NCBI GenBank assembly: GCA_010356995.1
Contig: ML996692.1
Location: forward strand, 755,933 to 819,932
DNA: 64,000 nucleotides
Reading direction: 5' to 3'
Origin: Trichodelitschia bisporula
Taxonomy: Eukaryota; Ascomycota; Dothideomycetes; Phaeotrichales; Phaeotrichaceae
Numbering within the stretch: the first letter of the stretch is position 1; each line of letters begins with the position of its first letter. The notes below the pieces were generated by a model. That model searched no databases, was not told the DNA's origin, and saw only the letters and a list, made by a program, of their open reading frames with translations. This document shows, piece after piece, positions 57,379 to 64,000 of this stretch. The translations under genes and the position numbers were made by a program.

Positions 57379-57778
57379 GGGCATGAACATTCCGGTGGTG
57401 GGTTGGGGGTCCTTTCGGCGATGATCGGCAGCGGAGGCGGGCCGACATTTCGGATATCGATCTCTGCCGACGTGCCGCGAGTGTCTTAGTACCGGATTGC
57501 CACGGCGGGCCTCTCCAACCTCTCCAGCATGGAACTCAGTACGCTATCTCCACTGCAAGCAGATTCCAAAGGCCATGCACGTCGTAGTACCGCGTCAATG
57601 CCACCCAACTATCCAGCACAAGGCTGGCGCACACAATGCCGTCGCCTTTCACCAGCCTCTCGCATGTCTCGCGTCCCTGCTCCCTCCATCTGTATATAAG
57701 ACTCATAGCCTCCTCTCACAGCTCCAATTCGCACCAGCATCTCCACCAAAACCATCCCCCACGATCCAAACACCCAAA
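57379..57778. other. Intergenic, promoter of the chitinase-like gene
   Basis: 400 bp. It contains the TATATAA listed separately and a CA/CT-rich leader just before the ATG. Confidence 0.5.
57693..57699 (+). promoter_or_regulatory. TATA box
   Basis: TATATAA 80 bp upstream of the ATG at 57779, in a pyrimidine-rich context. It fits an inducible rather than housekeeping gene. Confidence 0.5.
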
Positions 57779-59281
57779 ATGCATCCCCCTCTCCTCTCAC
57801 TCCTCGTCCTCCCCCTCACTATCACCGCCCTCTACATACACCCGCATAACCGCCACTCCCACCACCGCCGTCTTACCCCACTAGATGCCACCATCGAGCA
57901 GCTCGAAGCCCAAGTCGAAGACCTCGAAGCACAGACCTCAGATCAAGTCAGCGGCCTAGCCATACGGGTGAGCGCGCTCGAGGCCCCTCCCGCCTCGACA
58001 CCGGATCCCACCGCCGCCCAACCAGCCGCCGAACCGGAGGCCGGGCCCGAGACGCCCGGCGCCCGGCCTGCATATCCTCCCTTCAGCATCCCTGAAGAAG
58101 CGCCTGCACTCGAACCCGCTGCCGAACCTGCACCCGAAGCGGCGGCCGAAGCGGCGGCCGAACCTGAACCCACGCCCACCGAAGCCGAAGGAACGCAGTT
58201 CCCCCTTCCACCGCCCATAACCTCCTCCCCGGCGCCCACGCTGATCGCCCTCCCGCCCCTCATCTGGTCCAGCGAGAACAACACCATTTTCACAGTCCCC
58301 CTCCTCTTCAACATCTCCACATCCCCCGCTACCCCAATCCTGACACTAACCATCCCCGCCGTCGTTGCTCCCACCGATACCTCGCCCGCCGACTCCCCAC
58401 CTACCGACGCCGCACCAACCGACATCCCTACGACCCCGCCNNNNNNNNNNNNNNNNNNNNNNNNNNNNNNNNNNNNNNNNNNNNNNCCCAAATTCTCGCC
58501 TTCCCCCCACCTAGCACCGGCAACACAGCCCTAAACACCGCCTGCACCGACCCCAACATCTCCACCATCATCCTCCCCCCAGACGGCTCCGTACCCGCCG
58601 ACGGCCTATCCGCCTGCCAATCCGCCGGGCGCCACGTCCTCCAACCCCTCGACCTAAGCACGAACACAACCCTCCCAAAACCCGACGAAATAGCCGCCAC
58701 CGGCGCCGACGGTGTTGCGCTTGAAGCTCAGGACCTGACGCCCCATGTCGCAGACGCTGTGGCTGCACTCCGGCCCGCGGGGATGTTAATCCTGACGTTG
58801 CCATGTGCGGTGCCCGACCAGGCCGGCGCAACGGTGCTGGGTCAAATCCGGCACAGCGTCGGTTTGGTCGTGGTAAGGTTCTTTGGCGAATGACGCGTGC
58901 ACGCTCGGCAGCGACGGGTTCCCAGGCGCGGTTGCCGCGTGGGCGGGGTTGCTGGAGGGGCCTGACCATGGGGCTGAACCCTCGAATGCTCCCGCTGCGC
59001 CCGGAGCCGAGGCCGCGATGCCCCCCGGTGACGGGATGGAAGGCACCGAACGCATCGCCCAAGCTGGCGCCGCGGCTTCCGGGCCAGGACTGGTGCTCGG
59101 CCTCGACGCCACGGATCTAGTCGAGCTAGGCCCGGCGACGGTGAGCCACTGGCTCGCTGAGGCGGGGGGCGTAGGTGATTTTGCAGGCGTGGCGGTGTAT
59201 GGGAGTACGGAGGCCAGGTTGGGGGCGTGGTTGAGCGGGGAGTTGGGGCTTAGTTCGTCGGCGGCGGGGACGGGGCCTTGA
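57779..59281 (+). pseudogene. Secreted protein with degenerate GH18 (class III chitinase-like) domain, interrupted by gap
   Basis: The ATG at 57779 opens a signal peptide (MHPPLLSLLVLPLTITALY), then a short heptad coiled coil (IEQLEAQVEDLEAQ) and a Pro/Ala/Glu-rich linker. A 46-base N run (58441-58486) follows. After it a different frame (from 58489) encodes what looks like a chitinase barrel: LSACQSAGRHVLQPLDL, ADGVALEAQD, AGMLILTLPCAVPD and RHSVGLVVVRFF correspond to CQxxGKKVLLSLG, DGFDxDxE, YLTAAPQCPxPD and FVxVQFYNN of class III chitinases. The catalytic DxDxE is not preserved. The frame meets TGA at 58891-58893 while homology-like sequence (NDACTLGSDGFPGAVAAWAGLL) continues in another frame to 59281. 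It may be a pseudogene, a non-catalytic lectin-like relative, or a gene with assembly error. GH18 assignment is by eye. Confidence 0.45.
58441..58486. other. Assembly gap (46 N)
   Basis: A run of N inside the chitinase-like gene. The reading frames on its two sides do not match at this nominal length, so the gap is mis-sized or hides an intron. Confidence 1.
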
Positions 59282-60011
59282 GTAGGGAGGATGGAGGCGG
59301 GTGGAGGCGGTTGTTTTTGCCCACTATGGGTTAGTTCTAGTGGTTAGGAGGCATGGTTCTGGGATATTGTTAGATGCATACAATGTTATCCATATGACAT
59401 GACGTACCGCGCTCCGTTACCCAAGTCCCGTCACGATCGCCCCCCTCCTCCCCCCCTATTCCCATCACCGACTATCACAGTCCAGCATTGAGAAGCGAGG
59501 ATACATGCATACAACTAAGCTACCATTAAAAATTCCCAGCAGACGCATCGCCCTATCCGTCCCATCCACAAGTACGTCCGACCGGTACCGCCGGTAACCA
59601 TCTAACACATAATCCGCCGCAGCAACAAGCTCAGTCGCAGACCTCGCCCCTCAACCATCAACAGAAACCCCGGGAAACCCCCCCAACCCCAGCGCCTATA
59701 AACAATCACAGCCCCGAAGCAATGAACAAAGCAAGAGTCAGCTGCTAAACACCCGGATTTAGGCCTAAGTTCCAGCCATCGCATACCATAACCGCTACTA
59801 CATCCCCGGAAACAAGAAATTGTTCCCGCGTGGAGAGAGAATACAGAGATTCCCAGCATTCCATCACAGGAACACCGACAGCCCCCCTTCGCAAAGACAT
59901 ACAAAGGAAATAAGACACAAGCACTGAAACGAACTCCGCCCCAATGCAGCCGCCTAAGAATCGCAAGGTACCCTCTTCATCCACGTCCCTCAAGTTGGGA
60001 ATCTAGAACCC
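59282..60011. other. Intergenic between convergent genes
   Basis: 730 bp of 3' flanks of the chitinase-like gene and the kinase. No gene or RNA seen. Confidence 0.5.
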
Positions 60012-63000
60012 CTAAAGCTCCGTCCGCGCCCGAGCCCTCTTCCGGAAAAAGTCCATCACCCGTCTAGCAGCACCACTGCTCCCCTCATGCCTACCCTCCG
60101 CATTATCGTACGCCTCCGTAAACTTGCGAGTCTTCTGGAGGGTCGCGCCCTTGCGGCCCTGGCCATCGTACTCTCCCTCAAACCCAGCGGGATACACAGG
60201 CTTGAACTCCTCGCGCCCATGAGCCTGCGCCGCCTGCGCCCACTGCCGGCTACTGCGCGAACCAGGACGCGTCTTCTGCCGCTCCGGAATCGGCTGCGAG
60301 ACCTGCGGCGCCGGAGCCGCGGCGGACGGGTAGCCAGTCGAGAGATGCGGAAGGGAACTGCTCTGAGTACGCTCATGCGCGAGAACACGCGCCGTAGGGC
60401 CGGCGACCGCCGGGCTCGAGCCGTAGGGGCCCTGAAGGCCGAGACCAGACTCCGTGCTCTGCGCCGGACTATCCCTAGCTCCAACACCAGCGGAGCGAAT
60501 CACACGGCCACGGCCACCACTCATCTGGCCCTCAATAGGCGAGTTAGGTAGCGGCTTGTCCACGCCGGGAGAGGAGGAAGAGGTAAACGGACGCGTAAGG
60601 CTGGCCGGAAGGAAGGAGAAGCGCTTCGAGCTACGTTCCGATGGCTGAGCGGAGCCGCGGCGTGCAAAGGAGAAGCTCGTACGGCGTGAATCGTTGGAGC
60701 GGCGCGGCTCCGGGTCGTACGCCATGGGCTTCATGCTGACGGGAGGATGCGACATCTTCTTTGGCTTGGGTTCGGTAGGTGCCAACGGGCCCTCCGGAGG
60801 CGAGCCCTTGCTGCTGCTCCCGCCACCTCCGAAGATAGAGCCTGTCTTCCCGAAGAGCTTCTCGCTGATACCGCCGACGGTGTTCGAGCGCCGGTGGCCG
60901 CGCGCGTGAGAATCGGTCCGCTCGCCAGCGCCACGCGACGGCTCGCGCGAGTAGGCGGCTGAGCTGCGGTGCGCGGCGGGATAGGCCTCATGCTCGCGCT
61001 CACCGGCGGAGGTCGACGGTGCCGTCACCGTGTACTGCTTGCCATGTGGCTGAGAAATGCGGCCCGTGGCTTGCTCGCGGTGGACGGCCACAGCAGGTTG
61101 TCCGTGTCCCGACGGGAGACGCTGGCCTGACATGGATCCACCCGTCGACGGGCGCTGGGCGACGTTATTGACCATCTCTGAGGCGGCACGCTGGGCATCG
61201 CGGTTGGGGCGCGTTGATGAAGGGGGGTACGAAGGCGCAGCGGCGGCGGGAGCGGCGGCGGGCGCGGGTGCCTGGCGCTGCTGCGCCGGGCGTGCTGCCG
61301 GGTACGTGTCCTGGACTTCTACCGGTCCCTGAGACTCGTTGCGCGCACGGGTCTTGGCTGGAGGAGAAATGGCCGAAGCGGTCGGGCTCTCACGGGCGGT
61401 GGATGACGACGGCGGAACATACTCGAGCTGAACGGTACGGCGGTTGGCAGCGCGCTTTGCCTTTTCAGCGGACGAAGGCTCTGGGTTGTTGCGTGCCGTT
61501 GGGGCACTCGGGGCGTGAGTCTTTGCGGGCTCGCGGACAGAGGCGCTGCGTGCGAGATGCGGCTCGAAGGCGTCTTCTGCGCTACGTTAGGAGAAGTCTT
61601 ACGAAAAAATAACAGCACGAATTACCTGACGGAACAGTAGTGTTCTTGATGTCATTCGGCGTCGTCGTGCTGCTTGTGATGAAGGCCACCACATGGGCGT
61701 ACTCACTTAGCCAGCTGTGGCGCGCAACCTCAAAGAGGTCCGCACGCTTGCGCGGATCGGGGACAAGTATGCGCTTCAGTAGATCGCGAGCGTGAGGAGT
61801 CACGTACTCCGGAAAGGTGAGGGGAGTAGACACAATGTACTTGTAGAGCAGGTTGATGTTGTCTCCTTCAGGATTGGCGGGGTCATCGTCGAAAGGCAGG
61901 TACCCGGCAAGCATGGCGTACTAACACATGTTAGCAGAAACTCCCACTATTGAGAGAGAAGGTTAACTCACCAAGATCACGCCGCAGCTCCAAACATCGA
62001 CCTTGCGCCCCGTGTACAATGAGTCGCTCACCACGAGCTCAGGCGCCGCGTAGCATGGACTGCCACAGCTCGTCTGCATCAGATCGCCGCGGCGGTGGCC
62101 GTCGTCGCGCATCACGTCGAGGCCCATCTTCTTGACAAAGTCGCGGTTACTCAGGTTGTACTCAATCTCCTCGCCGAGTTCGTCGACGGGGTTAAAGGTA
62201 TTTGCAAAGCCAAAGTCGGTGATGATGATGTTCCGATTGCGGTCAAGCAGCAAGTTCTCCAGCTTCAAATCGCGGTGGACGATGCCCTTTTTGTGCAGGT
62301 AGCCGACACCAGACACAAGCTGGGCAAAGAGGCGGCGCGCCGCATTATCCTTGAGGAAGCGGTGCTGTAGGATGTAGTCGAACAGCTCACCGCCCGACGC
62401 GTACTCGAGAATGATGCCGATATGGCGCTCGGTCTCAACCATCTCGTGCAGGCGAACAATGTTTGGATGTTGCAAGCCGCGCAGGATGGAAATTTCGCGG
62501 TAGATCTTGGGAAGACGGGACGGATTCGTGCCCAGTGCATCGCGGCGGATCAGTTTGACGGCCACTTGGACGCCTCCATCGCGCTTCCAGCCGAGCTTGA
62601 CTTTGCCGAACTCACCCTCGCCGAGTGTTTGCCCAAGGTAGTATTCGCCGAAACGCGCCTCCTTACGCGCAGGACGCTGCTCGGTGCGCTCTTGGCGCGT
62701 GCGGGAACCATCATCGTTGGCGACAGGAGCAGCGGAGGCCGAATCACCGCCGTTCGGCGGCATAGGCCGCGACTCGGAGGCACGCGCGCGCTCGCGCTCA
62801 ACGTCTTCCTGGGGGTCGGCAATGATGACGCGATTGATGACGGTGCTGTTCTCGCGGGGGAGATCGGTGCCCATGGGCGGTTGACCGACGGCAGTGGCCG
62901 ATCTGCTGTGGCTAGGCGATGGTTTGCCTCGGTTGTTGGATGCAGCAGCAGCAGCAGCGGATTCCTGCTGCGCACGACGGCGCGCGTACTCGTCGGCGTT

Positions 63001-63435
63001 GGGTATCCTGGCACCAGCGTTTTCGTCACCACGAGCCATGTCGGGAGCAGGAGCGGTGGCGGTGTGAGAGCGCTGCTGCTGCTGGTTGGAGGAAGTGCGC
63101 GGCGGCGGAACGGGAGCGGAGTTCGGCGACGCGTTGGTGGCCATGGCGCGGGGAGGAGAAGTTAAGGAAGGCGCGACCGCGGAAGCCGGGGGTGATTGAT
63201 GCGACGTTGAACCATTGCTGGGACGGCGCGAAGCCTTGCGAGCTGACACCGGCAGCTGCTGAGGAGTTTGAGTCTGAGTCTGAGTCTGTGTCTGCGGCTG
63301 CTGGCCCGACGATTGCGCAGCGGATGGCGAGCCGGATGAAGGCTGCGAGTAGTACTGATCACGCGAATGAGGCGATCCCTGGTACTGACGGTTGGCGAGA
63401 GATTGCGCGCTGGGCTGCACGGCCGCCGAAGACAT
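60012..63435 (-). CDS. KIN4: Serine/threonine kinase, Kin4/KfsA family
   Basis: Kinase that delays mitotic exit when the spindle is misplaced in yeast (Kin4) and regulates septation in Aspergillus (KfsA). Exons in coding order are 63435-61972, 61920-61626 and 61576-60012, with introns of 51 and 49 bp, giving 1107 aa. The N-terminal 265 residues are disordered and Gln/Ser/Pro-rich with a QTQTQTQT run. The kinase domain follows: [12 protein letters not shown] glycine loop, VAVKLIRRD lysine, [14 protein letters not shown], a roughly 30-residue insert in the activation segment, then [12 protein letters not shown] and [30 protein letters not shown] is highly Kin4-like. The 530-residue basic tail ends [15 protein letters not shown] and is presumed to target the protein. 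All kinase residues are present. Confidence 0.93.
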
Positions 63436-64000
63436 TGTCCCTTCGCGCCGAAATGGCACGAAAGGAGTGTATTTGCGGGTTGTGTGGTGTGCGTGTGTAG
63501 GTTGCGGCAGATGATGAACGCGGAGAGAAGATGGGACGGCGTTTGATTAGGAGGAAGAGGTAGGGAGGGAGGCGGAATGAAAGGGTGAAGGGAGTAACGA
63601 CGATTGCAGAGAAAGATCTGACAAAGCTGCTGGACAAGATGGTGATGGTGTCTATGGAGTTAGAAGAGGATGGAGGGTGGAGGTTCAACTGGAGAGCAGT
63701 TGACGGGGCTGGCGGGTTTGGGGGAAGGTGAGGCAGGAAGGGTGTTGGTGGAGGTTTGTGGTTGTGGTAGAGGTGGTGTGTGTGTGTGTGGTGCACTGAG
63801 CGCGCACTACTTTGGGGAGAGGGCAGAGAAAGTCTTGGCCTCCTCTACAGTTGCTGAACCGGTGTGGAGAGAGGCAGATAAAGTCGGAGGTGGGCAGGAA
63901 AATGATAGGAAAGATGAGGAGGGGGTAGGAGGAGAGAGAAAGGTGAGAGAGAAAGGTGAGAGGAGAGACGCGAGCGAAGAGTTGCTGGCGTTTCACACTT
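63436..64000. other. Kinase upstream region
   Basis: Purine-rich on the plus strand (pyrimidine-rich in the sense of the kinase gene), with GT repeats at about 63768-63790 and GAGAGAAAGGT repeated at 63930-63960. Likely the kinase leader and promoter. Confidence 0.5.

Noticed and set aside
63266-63300. Six-base TGAGTC repeats read as a regulatory AP-1-like array
   Set aside because: They are codons of the QT repeat in the kinase N-terminus.
1-64000. CRISPR arrays, rRNA genes, retroelement or virus-like remnants
   Set aside because: No spaced direct-repeat array, no rRNA sequence, and no reverse transcriptase, integrase or capsid-like reading was seen anywhere in the window.

Overview
The window is nuclear DNA of a filamentous ascomycete (Pezizomycotina). 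The evidence is the many short spliceosomal introns (mostly 43-60 bp, GT..AG, usually with a CTAAC- or CTGAC-type branch site close to the acceptor), GC-rich coding sequence, an intron-bearing nuclear tRNA gene, and a gene set typical of moulds: a NoxA-like NADPH oxidase, a Cdc3/AspB septin, a Kin4/KfsA kinase and a GPI-type carboxypeptidase. Class and genus cannot be fixed from the sequence alone. There are two assembly gaps (runs of N) at 38537-38616 and 58441-58486.

Layout, left to right. 1-3024: 3' part of translation factor eIF5B (+). 3451-5481: exocyst subunit Exo70 (+). 7399-9120: Cdc3-class septin (+). 10398-11417: Pom33/TMEM33-like membrane protein (+). 13765-13852: tRNA-Arg(ACG) with an intron. 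15669-16629: cyclin-like protein (+). 17927-19082: Yip1-domain Golgi protein of the Yip5 kind in seven exons (+). 19357-20903: zinc alcohol dehydrogenase family member (-). 22482-24280: NADPH oxidase (-). 24281-28437: a 4.2-kb stretch with no supported gene that contains an inverted-repeat element of about 700 bp, probably a non-autonomous DNA transposon. 28438-28986: small membrane protein (+). 29585-30352: BAP31/Yet3-like ER protein (-). 30719-33216: tRNA-dihydrouridine synthase Dus3 (+), convergent with a cytochrome P450 (33296-34977, -). 36084 to about 38331: Sfp1-like zinc-finger regulator (-), whose 5' end runs toward the first gap. 38332-42897: no supported gene. 42898-46096: nucleoporin Nup85 (-). 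46532-48821: GPI-type serine carboxypeptidase (-). 49806-51616: SYLF-domain protein (-). 53631-55460: unknown membrane and coiled-coil protein (-), divergent from mitochondrial threonyl-tRNA synthetase (55804-57378, +). 57779-59281: secreted protein resembling a decayed GH18 chitinase (+), interrupted by the second gap. 60012-63435: Kin4/KfsA-like kinase (-).

Most of the window is housekeeping: translation (eIF5B, Dus3, mitochondrial ThrRS, tRNA-Arg), growth control (Sfp1), nuclear pore and envelope (Nup85, Pom33), secretion (Exo70, Yip5, BAP31) and polarity or septation (septin, NoxA, Kin4). There is no biosynthetic cluster; the P450 stands alone among housekeeping genes. I found no convincing new multi-gene system. 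The items most worth a second look are the inverted-repeat element, the degenerate chitinase-like gene, the hidden 5' end of the Sfp1 gene, a frame-preserving intron in the Pom33 gene, and recurring ACGT-centred palindromes in gene-free DNA. Exon boundaries were worked out by hand from frame, splice signals and remembered family sequences; no search was run.
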